From: Dermacentor variabilis
Lineage: Eukaryota; Arthropoda; Arachnida; Ixodida; Ixodidae
Reading direction: 5' to 3'
DNA length: 64,000 nt
Assembly: GCF_050947875.1 (NCBI RefSeq)
Contig: NC_134570.1
Coordinates: forward strand, 101,288,122-101,352,121
The notes beneath the pieces are model-generated. The model was not told where the DNA came from, did not search any database, and worked only from the letters and a program-made list of their open reading frames with translations. Each line of letters begins with the position of its first letter. Position 1 is the stretch's first letter. A program made the position numbers and the translations under genes. Below are positions 12,063-24,858 of the stretch, one piece after another.

Positions 12063-13415
12063 GACAGCGTGCGTTTGAGAAATAACGGAAAGTAGGAAAG
12101 AAAAAGAAGTTATTGGCATTCTTTGTAAACTTCGAGCACTACTGCGGGACCTGACTGTCTACCCGTATCTCTAACCATTTTTCCGGCAACCTGGATCGCG
12201 TGTATTCTACGGTCAAACGGGTAGCACATCGGGCTGCTGAAACAGGTTTTGAAACAAAACGCCCGACAAAGATGGCCCAATGAATGGGTGGCGTGACACT
12301 GCGTACCTATGGGCTGCTCTTCAACGAATCTCCTTGACACTGACATGAATCACTGGGGATGCAGCACTGAATATGTGGCATCAAGTACGTAGCGCTCTTC
12401 AATCAAGCTCTTTGACGCCGCCTTGAAGCATCTTGTCTGTGCAACTCTGTTTCAATGAATGTCTTTGATACCAACTTTCTTCAGTCCCAGAAATTATGTG
12501 CGCTAGAATGGAACGCTCTGATGCCAATTCGGGAACTTAGGTATGTGTCTCTGGGTATATACTGCTCTACAATGACGAAAATCATCTCTTTAATTTATCT
12601 GCTTCTCAGCAGAAATAAACCTGCGCCATGCTTTATTCATTGCATGTGCAACGGGAAGTGTGAAAGAGGAGCGCGGCAGCAGACACACGTTTACCTTGAC
12701 AACATTGCGTGTCATTAGATTGCTTCAATACTAATCATACTAACGCCTACATTCATCGTGAGAGGGGGTCCGCCATTATTTCTTAACGTTACACATTGCG
12801 CTGCGAAATCTTTTCAGCATGAGTGAAGTGGCTTTATTACTTAGCTACTTAAAATGTGCGTAGTAGTAAAGTTAAACTATGAAATTTAATACAAACAATC
12901 TTCTTTCTTTACGGAAAGAATAATTGCAAACTGAAGAGCCACGTTTTTCTCAACATTTTGCAAAATCTAGAGAATTCTAGATTCTAGATCTAGGGAGGAC
13001 AGTCTTTTAAAATTGGTAGGGGTCTCGTCGGCCGACAAGGCAATTGAGGCAATTGTGTTGACTGAAGGCGACTAGGTTGCGTGAACAAATTTTACGTAGT
13101 GCTGCCCTCCGCGCAAGTGCGTGAACTGACTACGAATTATTATCTCTCAATTCACCTATTCCCATCTACCAGCGAACGGTAGTCAATCAGACACTGTCCT
13201 GTTTACATCCCTGCCTTGTTTTTCACCTTCCATAAAGATAGAAAGTCGCTGCAAGACCTCCAACTGCACACCTCAAGACAAGTCTATATTATTGAAAAAC
13301 GAATGTTAGTTAATGGGGACTATTTCTACTCTCTGACTTATCAAAGTGACGTTTCTATACCTCGGATCTTGTAAGAAGTAGCGATTTCGTTGAACATGTG
13401 ACATGCACGCCCAAC
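12063..13415. other. No gene seen
   Basis: AT-rich sequence between two LINE copies. Only short ORFs without motifs. A local run of GAATTCTAGATTCTAGATCT near 12972 is a small degenerate duplication. Confidence 0.45.
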
Positions 13416-15410
13416 TAGAGTTCTCGGTTGGATACCACTAATGTTGCGAACTTCGCCGGTATTGTTATAAAAGAAAGCGCAACCAATGGTCTCATCGAAC
13501 CTATGACTTCTTGCACAGCATTGCAATGCCGTAGTTATTGGGACACAATCTCACACATGCTTATCCTGCCAAAGTTGCTACTGACAGGCATTTTTCCAGT
13601 TAATATGAAAATAGCTAGGGTTGCGGTCTTGCACAAAGCTGGTCCTTTCAATAATCTTAACAATTATCGTTCGATTTTGGTGTTACCCTTATTCTCAAAG
13701 GTTTTAGAGCATATAATAAAAACAAGACAAACCAAGTTTCTTGATGAACATGAATTGCTTATCAATGAGCAATCCGGTTTTCGCGAAAAAATCTGCAGGA
13801 ACAGCTTTGCTTAGTATCAAAGAAAAATTAGCTAAGAATAGGTGTTCACCCTAGGAATTTTTTTGACTTCCGAAAAGCATTTGACTCAGTCAAGCATAAT
13901 ATACTGTTTGAAAACTTACCACATTACGGCATTCGAGGGTTAGCTCTACAATTATTACGCAGTTATTTAACAGACAGGCTGCAGTATACGTTACTTCACG
14001 GGTATAAATCTCAGCTAAAGCCTTTGAAATTCGGTGTACCACAAGGTTCTATGCTCGGTCCACTAATTTTTATTATCTACATAAATGATGTCGTGCCGGT
14101 ACCACAAGCTTCCTCTGTAGTTCTGTAAGCGGATGATACCAGCTTCTTTTTCTCTGGCAGCCGTTTAAGAGATTTAGAAATCGCGGCGAACAAGTGGTTG
14201 ATATCGCTTTCATACTGGCTTGAGTGTAACCAGCTAGAATTAAACGTTAGTAAAACTAAATATATTTTATTCAGAGGCAGAAATAAACGCGAAGATTACA
14301 CCATTTCAGTTAGATTTAAAAATAATGACATCGAGCGTGCCCCGTTGTTTAAATTCTTAGGTGTACTTTTCATGAACACCTCAGTTGGACACCGCAAATC
14401 AACAAAGTACATCCAGTATGTCTAGATCAATTTCTGTCTTATATAAACTTATGTCTCTGGTACCAAACTGGCTAAAGCTCCAGTTATATTATTCAATAGT
14501 TCATTCTCATCTGAATTACTGTCTCTTAATCTGGGGTACGACTTCAGGAACCAACCTTGAAAGATTAAAAATTGTACAAAAGAGAGCTGTTCGCTGCATA
14601 CAAAATCTGGAACCAGCTGAACACACTGCGCCATTTTTAACAAGCCTAAATTGCTTTCTGTTAACCAACTTTTTAATCTGAAGCTCGCCTTGTATATTCG
14701 AAAAGAAATTGGAAATGAATTGAGTAGTTATATGGCTCAGTGGGGGGGGGGGGGGGGGGGGGCTACCTTACTAATGTTCCCTTTGATCTCCGACACAAGC
14801 GATTTAGAATACCGTTATTCAGAACCATTTACGGTAATCACGCATTGCTCTACCTTGTACGTAACCTTCTCCGCCACAATAGGTATATCCACGAACTTAT
14901 TGAAAAATGTACTTCTACCCACAGTTTAAAGACAAATGTTACAATGGTACTTACAATCTGGTACTGTGTCCTTAATAAGTTCTTGAGTAAAATAAAACTT
15001 TTTATTGTTCTATAACCTCTGTGTTCTGCTGCGTTTTCTAACAGTTATACATTGCTAGGAATGGTTATGTTACATGTTGTATTAAGCTTGCACAAACTTT
15101 GTACTTTTTATTATGTTGCCATTTATGTACGCGTTTGTCTTGTTATGGGTTATTGCTGTTGCATTATTGTGTGATTCCGTTATTCAATTTAAGATGCCTA
15201 ATCGCAATGATACTTCTGTTCATGATAATATTTTTTGTGTTTCTTCAATGTACGAAGCCATTGTTTTTCGTTTTTTATTCTCACTCTTTCTGAGCAAATG
15301 TATGGGGTGGAGTGACCTTATTCAGGCAGAGTTCATCTGCATTTACTCCTTTCAACCCAGGCAATATATGTCTGAATAAACAAACTGAAACTGAAATTGA
15401 AACAGAAATG
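13416..15410 (+). mobile_element. CR1-like LINE, 5' truncated and decayed
   Basis: Plus-strand RT motifs appear in order: GIFPVNMKIARVAVLHKAGP and NLNNYRS (about 13590-13670), FLDFRKAFDSVKHNILFENL (13860), GVPQGSMLGPLIFIIYINDV (14035), then ADD of the catalytic box with its Tyr codon changed to TAA (14127-14129). After that come WLECNQLELNVSKTKYILF, FKFLGVLF, and a C-terminal part with HLNYCLLIWG. A G21 run at 14742-14762 interrupts the tail. The 3' end has AATAAA (15375) and a CTGAAA/TTGAAA-type tail to about 15410. Confidence 0.85.
14742..14762. repeat. G homopolymer, 21 nt
   Basis: Twenty-one consecutive G within the C-terminal coding part of the LINE relic. Length may be affected by sequencing. 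Confidence 0.9.
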
Positions 15411-16074
15411 CCTCAGGTGGGTGTCATGTGAGAGTTTGTCGAATTTTTCGCTCGTGCCAGCTAGCGCTTCGCGACGCGTTCATAGACTGCGCTGCCTTCG
15501 TGTTCGGACTACTTTTTTAGGGGAAATAAAAATACCTCCAAAGTGCGTAATGTCCTCATGTATTGCTATCACTTTAAAACGTAATTGGCCTAACTCAACA
15601 CTGAACCGTTAGAGATTCTTTCTATTCTGTACCAAAAAAAAAAGAACAGGTGCTTGTAGCCACGGCGTCCTTGATCGTTATTTTAATGAACATCGCCAGA
15701 ATAAGGCATATAAACCCCCAAAAGCTTAGAGCATATACTCTTCACAGCAATCATTTACAAGGAAGCAACGGTAACGTGGACCAGACGCATTTCCAAAGCA
15801 ACCAAGACGCACGTATTCCAGTGCTCAATGTTCATACGAAACTATGAGGAATAGAATTGCGTAGTTGTCTACGTAGTAAGTGATACGTGCCTCACGCTTG
15901 AGCGTACGCGTGCACTAGCGGTTATTCTCTAGATGGAGATCTTGCAATGAAGAAACCCATTGCCATTGAGACTACCAAGGCCAAAATTGTTGCAAAATTC
16001 AAACGTAAACAGGTTGGGCAATATTGCAGCGCCATGCTAAAGAAACCTGAGAGTTGCTCAAAAAAAGAGCATAA
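15411..16074. other. Upstream region of gene B
   Basis: No coding motif. The last 150 bp lead into the promoter of gene B. Confidence 0.5.
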
Positions 16075-16142
16075 AACACCAGTGGTGCGTTGCGAAGCTC
16101 GCAGTATAAAAGGAGTGTGAATGTGCTTGGAAATCCATCAGT
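16075..16142 (+). promoter_or_regulatory. Core promoter of gene B
   Basis: AACACCAGTGG (16075-16085), TATAAAA (16105-16111) and arthropod-type initiator TCAGT (16138-16142) precede the ATG at 16176. TATA to ATG is 71 bp, TATA to initiator 33 bp, and the predicted 5' UTR is about 36 nt. Confidence 0.75.
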
Positions 16143-16175
16143 TGCTCCAGTGACCATCTGCTCTTGGATTCCAAC

Positions 16176-16803
16176 ATGGTAAGAATATGCAATTATGGTG
16201 ATATGAAGGTAAACTTTTATATCCAGATTTTACAGTTACAAAATATTTGCTACCTATATCAGAAGTCTACTATTCAATGTGGACAGGCAGTCGAGATTCA
16301 TAAGTAATATTTTTTATATTTGAAGTTACGTACAATCAACTGAAAGCATATTCGATCTGAGAGTTTAAACGTTCTCATTTTGTGAAGAACATTACAAGCG
16401 CCTACTTCTTGGCAAGATGCACCTAAATTGAACATCTTACAGTAAGCCTATATGTATAAGTTAGCGGGTTCTCTCCAACATCAATGTAGCCTCAATTTTT
16501 CAGCAAGAATTAACTCTATGGTTTCACTTTTTACGCCCCCATCATTCCTTACAGATTCGTGCCTGCATTCTCCTGGCCCTGGCCACCTTTTCCTTTGGCG
16601 TCTACTCCGGCTATCCTTACGGATACTCTGCAGCTGCTCCAGCAGTATATGGGTCCTACCACGCTCCCCTTGGTGCTCTATCTTCATATGGCTATGGACT
16701 TGGGCATGGCGCTCAAGCGTATGGCTACGGATTGGGAAGCTATGGTCTGAGCTACGGACAAGGTCTCGGTGGTCTTGGCTATTCCACCCTGCTACACAAG
16801 TAA
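16176..16803 (+). CDS. Gene B: small secreted Gly/Tyr-rich protein
   Basis: Coding parts are 16176-16178 (ATG, then GTAAGA) and 16555-16803 (after TTACAG), 83 residues plus stop. Residues 1-15 or so form a signal peptide (IRACILLALATFSFG after Met). The mature chain carries VYSGYPYGYS, YHAPLGALSSYGYGLGHG, YGYGLGSYGLSYGQGLGGLGY and a final STLLHK. There is no cysteine in the mature part. Unlike its relatives it stops at an in-exon TAA (16801-16803) where they have AAA (Lys). The downstream splice would give T|GG rather than a split stop, so this TAA is needed. Exon 2 up to donor GTAAGA is still 250 nt, identical to A, D and F. Neighbouring sequence is LINE debris upstream (13.4-15.4 kb). The family resembles tick low-complexity secreted or cuticle-type proteins in composition only; function is not shown. 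Confidence 0.86.
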
Positions 16804-17349
16804 TGTAAGAAAATGGCTGTATTTTCGGCTCTGAGGGGCTCTTGCGACTTTTATTAGATTGATCTTGTGACGATACCTGTGTCATTGCTACGTCCTCTAA
16901 TTAAGATGGGTCCAGGAAGGAAAGGAGATTACGCTAACTACAAACAGTGTAATTACATGTCATTGTCTGTCCTACGATAAAAAGATAATTATCCCTTGCG
17001 TCATTTCTCGAAACATGAAAGGATCCAGGTGAAAATACAAAATAAAGAGTTCACCGGTTGACCGGATACCATAAGAATCCAGCTGAAAACGCAAGATAGA
17101 AAGATTTGTAGAGCCTATGAAGGGACGCACCTGCTGGGTTCCACGAAACATATATTTTATGTGATATATGATGTTTCGTTATTTACCATGTAAATTCTCC
17201 ACAAAAGGGATCAGATATACGCATCATAGTTCACTACATTGAATTGAATGATATGGCGATATCCACGCATTACCACAGATAGACGCAAAGTCAGAGTGCA
17301 AAAGAACTGTGAAGAGAAAGCTGACCATGTGTTTTGTTCTTGCTTCCAG

Positions 17350-17430
17350 GGATTCATGCACGACGGAACAGCAACTGTCATCATAGCTTTTGGCACAAGG
17401 AATATCTTCGAATAAAATGATTATCAATCA
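17350..17430 (+). terminator. 3' untranslated exon and poly(A) signal of gene B
   Basis: A pyrimidine-rich tract ending TTCCAG precedes GGATTC at 17350, about 545 bp after the exon 2 donor. AATAAA is at 17411-17416. The placement matches exon 3 of the paralogs. The acceptor was chosen by position and motif only. Confidence 0.5.
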
Positions 17431-20400
17431 CGTGTCTTTACTGCATGTATTTCTTCCACATACTTTCTGTTTAATTATATGCAGATTTGTTACTCAATCC
17501 ACAGAATACCCTCTCCGCTTGCCTACACTTTGCTTACATTCTGCTCAACAGACAGTTGCGGAAAGTCAGTCGCTCCCGCATGAACTCCCTGCTATTTCTT
17601 TTTATCGGTGTAACACTTACTTCGGCTTTCTATTGTCATTTTAGTATAGCTGTCACGGTTACCTCAGTGGTACTCGATTTGACATGACGCTACCGCAGTG
17701 AAGCATTTCTCACTGATATTTTTCATTCGCAGTGTGATTGTCTTGTTTCTGCATGCGATTATAACCAGCACACCGCAGTTAGTATTGCGCACTAGAACGT
17801 GGTTTTGTTGCACGATCAATGCCGTCCGTATCACATGCCCTCTAGAATGCAAAGTAGAGCCAAAATATTAGGTACCAGCAAATGAGGCCTCATAGGAAAC
17901 TAAACTTCAAAAGCAACCTTTACAAAACACCTGGGGCTGTTAAACGCATTCGTCAGAGTTTCAGCCTCGCGCTCATACAATGTTTAATGCCGTCATTGTG
18001 CAGATCCAGTTGTCACTGCGTTGTTCTGGCAGACCCAGGTTCACATTAACCACTTCCTGCTCTTTGGTTCTTCGCGAGGCGTTCTCTGAGAGGGATCGCG
18101 TCAGCAACCTATTCTGAGCGTCGATACTTTTGCATTCCGTCACGCGCGCCTATTTCGTGAATCTTCAGCCTTGGTGCGTGCGGAACAACCACAATCACTT
18201 TAGATGCGCTTAGTTGTAGCAAATGCCTACTAATAGGTATGATTCAATGCCTTGAAGGACTCCGGTGATACCTGTGAACCCAGCATAGCCTTACATAGCA
18301 TGCACTTTGAACTGGTATTGTCATTCCAATAAAATTTTTTTTTGCTAGGTTGTGACGCAGAGAGAGAAAGAGTGGGAATTAACTCTTTTATAATATGGAA
18401 ACGCAAAATCACATACATGTCTTCCCAAAGGAAACAACCTGAGTCGTTTAAAAAGCCTTTAAAAAGAGGGCGAAAAAGCGAAGAAAAGAAAGAAAGCAAC
18501 AGAGGTGGACTTGGCATGTTCCGGTGACCAAATCTGAAGTTTGCTCGCACTAATGTATTAAATATGAGTCCTAGGCCATGTCAAGCAAAGCAAGTTCCCG
18601 ACGATAAGCGAAATAAGTTTTGAAGCGTGATGCTGCCAGAGAACAAGTAATGGTACCCGTGAGTAGTATCTAACAAGTTTTGTGTATATGACTTAACGGA
18701 AAGCTTTCATGTCTATTGGCGGAACATTGCATGATATGTCAAGCAGTTTTTGCATGGAATGGACCTATTACTTAGCTGGCTTGTAGAAGCAAAGTGAAAT
18801 TAATTACTGGCAAGATGGCGTTAATTCCCATCGTTATGGGTGCACCACACCAATAAACTGTGGCTGCTGTTTACCATCGTATTCAAACCTACCACGCATA
18901 CCAGTGAGTGGAGAGCATGATCAATAAGTGTACACATGCTGCACACGCCTTTCCCAATTACAGTGGTCAGGCGTGAGCTCAGCAATTTCTCAACAATTCC
19001 CAGATTAGGCTGGTGCAATAACTACCGATCCAGCATACGGAACAGTGAGGCTAACAGTATCAATCCAATAGACAGAATCGTATGTCGACATATCGGCATC
19101 TTCAGTAAGTCGGCTGGCGCTTATTGCCATGGCCCCGCTGGCCCATCGGGGCACTAATTTTCCGGGCTGTGGTAGAGTGAAGTACACGCGGGTAGGAAAT
19201 TGGTAATATAACGTTCCAGGCTCTAGTTTCTGCGCTATATTCTTTTGAATCTGAATACTTTCATCGAGGTATTACATTGCAGTTGTAAGTTGCACTTTGC
19301 CTTTATATTTCATAAAGCATGGACAAATGGAAATCGCAGTGCCATTCATACAACTGAAATCGCTTTATATAAAAATAGCAGCTAATTCTCGTCTCAAGAT
19401 ACGTCGTTCATTAAAATAAACGTTTTATTCCCAAATTACCTAGTTCCTTCTTCTATGTGTACCACCAGTAATCAACCCATTGCGATAATCTTTATAGAAT
19501 ATGTTGTGCATTGCTGAGGTGAAAGAAGCATATGGAGTCCCATTTGGTAGTCACAAGGTATCCACATAGCGAGGCAGTAAAAAATGCAGACACTGTAAAT
19601 TCATAGATATACCTGCACAATGCAAGAAGATCGAACGAGCATCGATGTGCAGGAGTTGATTAAAAGGCTGCCAAGTGTAGACGCATTACGTCAGCACCTC
19701 TAAATGAATATGCGCGGTTGTGTCCCGTGGTACGTACGCTTATCAACTATGGGATCACTCTTACGCACCAAATGGCATATGCCGCAAGACGACGCGGCAG
19801 GGACATATTAATCATGGCAGGCTGGTCGATAATTAAAGAGTGGTATTACAGAACACATGCGTGGAATGCGGGAAACGCCATATTTTGAGCAGAACAGCGG
19901 GGATGCTACTGCATCGTTCAGCTAAAGAAGGACCGTGATATTTTTCCCAGGTTCATTGGCCTACTCTAAAAATAATAAGAAGAAATGAAGAAGCACATGC
20001 CTATATAATATTTGTGAGAATATGCACGACAGAGCATGCGCGCACCTGTTTCTTGGACGCCAAAGAGGCAGGAACGAAAGTGGTAAATATACAGCATTTT
20101 AATAACCACTTCATGAACGCTTCGTTTCCCATAAATTTCAGAATGTGCGTTGGCTCAGGAAAATGTTTTATATTCCCTCTATCCTGTCCGCTCAAGCTCA
20201 CGTTGGCAGTAGAAGACGCGGACAGAAGCTGTCGGAGAGCGACATGAACGTTGCGTACTTATTTCCGATTCTGCCAGTCAGCCCTTTTGCTGGTGGGCCC
20301 CGCCAAGCGTTCTCGATCCGCGGCGGGTGCACACCAACACGCTGCTAGGGTTGCGAAGGCTACGCCAAATAAGCTCGGCTTACTTTACGTGCGTGGTCGC

Positions 20401-20979
20401 CCTGCACTGGTTGTCTTTCAGAGGCTAAATGCACCGAAGCAGCATTGCCCTGGTAGCACGATCTTTGGGAGCCTTTCATTCCGTATTGCGGCGTGTGACC
20501 GCGCTCCCTGATACTGTTGCGCAACCCTGGAATTGTGACAGCTCCAGCTCGTGCACGCCGCTCACATTTGGTGTAGCATTCAGACAACGCTAAGATATAC
20601 AGTCGTATAATGAACGCCTTACTGGCGGCGCTCTGTCTCACTCCCAGTTGAAACCGAACGACCGCCCACATAGGGCACATGAAACACACGCGGCTAAGCT
20701 GGTCGCCCCTAGAGGGCTAGGGTCTTCGGAGCCTGGCTATGGCTTGGGATACCTGGTGGAGCATCGCGTAATAGAGCTCACGATGGTTAGAGGTACTGTC
20801 AATATATAAAATATATAGGAACTGCTGATAAGCTTCTGGTTTACGAGTACCATTGAGCAGATGGCCATTAACGAATACCATGACATGGAATGAAACGTCA
20901 CGCTATAGAGTGTCTCAATGTTTGAGCATCGAAACGTCTTTCGCTTCCACTTCTATAAGTACAGACTTCCCAAGTGGTA
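17431..20979. other. No gene seen
   Basis: AT-rich with a GC-richer block near 20240-20700. Both strands of that block carry ORFs (for example 20360-20689 minus), but nothing recognisable. It may be old repeat. Confidence 0.4.
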
Positions 20980-21677
20980 TTATTGGGTTCAAGCCGAAGC
21001 CCACGGAAAAATAATCGGGGCTTTCGCAATTCATCCAGTATGATGTCATTGTCGAGGGCAACGTCTATAGAGGATTAGTTCCTGATACACATGCCGGGCT
21101 TGCTGAAGCCAAGCCTCTGTCATCTGGTTTCCCGGTCACCTGGAACTACCAGGAGGAAACGAAGCCGCTCACAGGCATGCCCGAGCTCTTCTATACCGGG
21201 CGTCTCCCCCTGATGACCGTGAAGAGTGCTGGGACCTAACTGCTTTAGCAGTGTATGCTGACCATCTCGCACCATACAGAACAGCCAGGAAGGAGTACCC
21301 AACACCACATAAATCCCTCGATAAGTTGGAAGAGAACACTCTTAGGAGACTCCAAACTAATACATACCCAACGCCAGCTAAGTTACACCAGTGGTACCCT
21401 ACACTGTACTCCCCGCAATGCCCACACTGTGGAGAGGTAGCTAACCTCTACCACATGGTGTGGGCTTGCCAATTTAATCCCATAGTTGACCCCATTCCAA
21501 ATCCCTCAAAAGAGCAGTGGGAGGCTATTCTGCTCAGCGATGATCCTGACCGTCAGCACTGGCTGGTGGGGAGGGCCAGCGCAGCAGTAGTAACCAGTGG
21601 GCTACCGGAATAGGCGGCCCACCCACGAGTTCTACGAATATCCTACAAATAAAGATGTTTTCAATCAATCAATCAAT
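20980..21677 (+). mobile_element. I-like LINE 3' end with RNase H tail
   Basis: Coding on the plus strand includes WFPGHLELPGGNEAAH, the end of an RNase H domain. It is followed by a C-terminal ORF (21251-21613) with a zinc-knuckle-like CPHCGEVANLYHMVWACQ, the same architecture as the I-like LINE at 9.4-10.9 kb. After the stop come AATAAAG (21648) and a (TCAA)n tail (to 21677). The 5' boundary is approximate. The C-terminal ORF is intact, suggesting a fairly young insertion. Confidence 0.8.
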
Positions 21678-22464
21678 GCCGTGTCACCAATGATCTTAAC
21701 CACCACTTTATGTGCGAACTTGCGGGCTTGCAGAGACAGGAAGTGACAGTAGTTACTAGGGATTCAGAAGTGGCATCGTTCAAGTGAAGTGTCGTCTTGC
21801 TCATTGTTTAGGTAGTCATTCTTTCACGCGTATGATATGGATTGCTGGTTTTTTTAATTGCTCCATTGTATTGAGCTACTTAGCCCAGTCGCTTCCTGAG
21901 TAATAATATTTTGACGGCACCTATAGTCAGACTACACCAACAGTAGATAAGTTACGTGTTTACATAGAAGCAGGCAGTGTAAGAAACTGTAAACACTGCA
22001 AACAATAACACCATCAGAAATGGATATGGTGTTACTTCTTCGATGGCAAACCACAACGAGCCAAAAAAAAACTACAATGTTTAAACTACTTCTTCATCAA
22101 AGAAGAAGTTTGTGATATCAATAAAGATTTTAAATTTCTATGCAACTCTATAAAGGTTCCTTTCTTATGTTTACAAAATTTCTTGCTGGCTATCGTCTCA
22201 AAGAATGGTTGCGAAGAGCACGCACAGCTTCATAAATACTTGCACTACAAGTTAAACACATGAATATTGTTTACTATGTAAGTATTAACTCATTAGCTAC
22301 TTGAGTGAACCCAAAGCCTACCAAAATTATGCGTGTCTTAAGAGGTTTTTTTTTTAAAAAGCCAAGTGATACCAAATGCTAGACCATCACCACATACATA
22401 ACATTGTTACTGCAGGCTCTTTGCCTCGAGAAGCAGTGCCGCTTGCAGAGGAAAAGAAACAGGA
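21678..22464. other. No gene seen
   Basis: AT-rich spacer between the LINE end and the 3' end of gene C. Confidence 0.5.
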
Positions 22465-22546
22465 AGTATTGGATAGCGATTTATTTCAACTCGGATATTA
22501 TAACAAGCCTTCTTTCCACAGTCACTGATTTCCCAGTGTTGAGTTT
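22465..22546 (-). terminator. 3' exon and poly(A) signal of gene C
   Basis: Acceptor CAG at 22549-22547 follows a long T-rich tract on the minus strand. The exon starts AAACTC, completing the stop T|AA. AATAAA lies at 22485-22480. Confidence 0.65.
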
Positions 22547-23608
22547 CTGAAAAAAAAATAACAACAACAGATCTTTATGGAATATAATGCAAGTGCGAAC
22601 CATACGAACAAATATAAGCCTCCATAAACGTTGACCTGAGGAAATAACAAGGCCATTTTGGGCTTTCGATTTGTGAAGTTTTTGATATAGTAGTAGATAT
22701 GAACACTTGAGATAATGTTGTTATCAATACACACAGCGCACATAAAAGTAAAGACAGGAGACGCTTTGTTAATTATGCGGGTTTGAGCCGACTGCTAATA
22801 TTACCGCCACTGAGTACTTTAGAAATCAAATGATCATATCATATCTTAAGGTCTCTTAAAGCCTCTCAAGGTATTTGGAATTTTTGTAGCAAGCATTTTA
22901 GTGGTACAAATTTTCCCATGAACGGATGAGCAGAAAATGTTATAGAAAGGGAAGAATCAAGTGTTTTGCTCACATTTCTTACGGAGGAAGGTGCCGTAGC
23001 CCAGACCACCTAGACCGTGCCCATAGGTGAGTCCGAAACTGCCGATTCCAAAGCCATAGGCGGGAACACCATAGCCAAGACCGGAAGCATGGTGAACGGT
23101 CGACACTGAGGCTAGTGGAGCATGATAAGCAGCGTAGGCGGGAGCAGCGACAGAGTAGCCGACTGGGTAGCCAGCGTAGCCGGCAATGGCACAGGTTGCC
23201 AGAAGGAGGAGGACGCAAGCACGGAGCTGGCAGTAAAAGAAACAGCAGTGCCAGTATAGCACATCAGTGAATTCTCACCTAGAATAGCCATGTGACTAGG
23301 AGAATATGCTAAATTTTCAGAATTCACATCGTATTGACAGTTTAAATTTACATCTTTGCGAACTATTTAGTTTGTTTTTCGTCTAGTCTAAAGTAGATAG
23401 CCAAAGCCAAAAAAAAGGAGGTTACTTAGAGCTCTAGAGAATGCCTTATCAAACATCTTCGATGCTTCAGAGGCTTTCTATTTGGCAATGTCACAACAAT
23501 AGTAGAAAGATGGCGGCTACAAGCTTTTTTAGATGGAATGAAGTTTGTAAAGCTATCCTTGATAGAAATTCAGACCACTAGAACATGATATGTGTTAGAC
23601 GTTACCAT
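22545..23608 (-). CDS. Gene C: small secreted Gly/Tyr-rich protein, GYAGYP/RKK subfamily
   Basis: Coding parts on the minus strand are ATG 23608-23606 (followed by GTAACG), exon 2 23226-22974 (after CTGCCAG, 253 nt) and the last two stop bases at 22546-22545, giving T|AA. The product is 85 residues. A signal peptide (LRACVLLLLATCAIA after Met) is followed by GYAGYPVGYS, APAYAAYHAPLASVSTVHHA, a Gly/Tyr/Phe stretch (YGFGIGSFGLTYGHGLGGLGY) and GTFLRKK. It shares STVHH, GYAGYP and RKK with gene E rather than with A/B/D/F. Several Tyr positions are Phe here, so aromatic spacing is kept. Exon 2 ends with donor GTGAGC, as in E (GTGAGA). Secreted and basic; structural role inferred. Confidence 0.85.
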
Positions 23609-23644
23609 GTTGGGAGTCGATAATAGCTCTCTAAATGAGACACC

Positions 23645-23679
23645 AATGAGTCTACGAGAATTCTCAGGGTCCTTTTATA
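23645..23679 (-). promoter_or_regulatory. Core promoter of gene C
   Basis: TATAAAA begins at 23679 on the minus strand, 71 bp before the ATG. TCATT at 23649-23645 is a fair initiator 30 bp after the TATA start, giving a 5' UTR of about 39 nt. The AACACC element of the A/B/D/F genes is not evident. Confidence 0.68.
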
Positions 23680-23689
23680 CTTGAACCAG

Positions 23690-24292
23690 CCAGTAGCATA
23701 CCAGCTCCCTTGTGCACGAATTACAGTTTTTTTCCCATTCCGTGCTTCTTTTCCATAATATGACGCCGCGCTTGAACTATCGACGATGTAGTCGTGATGG
23801 ATGTGTCCCTGCGACGTAGGGACACATTACCGATTCGTTCTGTGCCTGTTCGGTGCGCAAGAGTGATCACATGACCGATAAGCGTTGCGCGAGGCACGAC
23901 AGTCCATTTATTTGGATGTCAAGACGCCGCACATGTACACCTTGCTGCTTTTTAACGAACTCCTGCAGGTAGATACTTTTTTGCTGTTTTACAGGTATGT
24001 TTATCAACTTGGAGGGACTGCCCTTTTGTCACGTCGCCATATGGAGAGCTCTCGATGGCTAGATTGGAATCTGTATGCTTCTCTTGGGCTGGCTATGAAT
24101 TATGTCTACCATAAAAATTATCGCAATGGGTTTATCGCTCTTAGTCTGCACACAATAAAGCGAAAGTTCTTAAATATAAACATTTTTTTTTTGTTTTCAA
24201 AAACGAATTTTGAGACAAAAGTTAGCAGCTTTCTTTTTCTCAATAAAGCGCGTTCAATTGAATAAATGACACTCCAATTTCGGGTGGTCAGC
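23690..24292. other. Upstream of gene C, no gene seen
   Basis: Contains an ORF at 23885-24265 with no recognised motif. It may hold regulatory sequence of gene C. Confidence 0.4.
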
Positions 24293-24858
24293 TACGAGGG
24301 CGAATCGAAAAGTGTTTAGCTCTATTTTTTATTAGACAAGTAAGGTACACAAAGGTAATTACAAATATGTGCATTCTACGTATACTACACAACATTTCCA
24401 CATAGTCCCCCCCTCCCCGGTTGAGACAATTGTCCCCTCGCAGCACTAAATTTGAGAAATATTGTCGTCAGCTAGCGACGCACGCGGGCTCCCCGGACGC
24501 TGATTGTCATGCAAGCCTTCATGGCCTTTTGCGAACACACAACACCATCACCTCACGCTTCTCAAAGCGAAACACCTTCCCCATACGTGGGCTGCATTTG
24601 CCTGTGGATTTCAATGGGCAATCGTCCCTTGCTGCATAGAAAACGAATCACACTTCGTTGCTTCTATGCTGTGGACGTCGGAAGCGCAGCCGCCATCTTC
24701 AAGCACTGGCAGCAGCGGCGTGCCGCAAAGGTGCCCGCCGATAACGTCATGGCGGTCCAAGAAAGGCCCACCGTTGGGAATCGATATGTTGATTTTTCAT
24801 TTACAGCAGAAATTTTCGTTAAAAGATAGACGCAAGGACTTTCTGATTCACCCTCGTA
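24293..24858 (-). mobile_element. Internally deleted mariner-like element
   Basis: Flanking TA at 24293-24294 and 24857-24858 encloses imperfect inverted ends: CGAGGGCGAATCGAAAAGT on the left, and the reverse complement of CGAGGGTGAATCAGAAAGT on the right. Read on the minus strand near the left end, GGDYVEMLC and a following FVITFVYLTCLIKNRAKHF resemble the C-terminus of mariner transposases. At 562 bp it is less than half the usual length of about 1.3 kb, so the catalytic domain is missing. Non-autonomous. Confidence 0.68.

Noticed and set aside
20700..20765. EPGYGLGYLVE-like reading, a possible Gly/Tyr-rich family member
   Set aside because: Only one short GYGLGY word, no signal peptide, no TATA-ATG-GTAAG module nearby.
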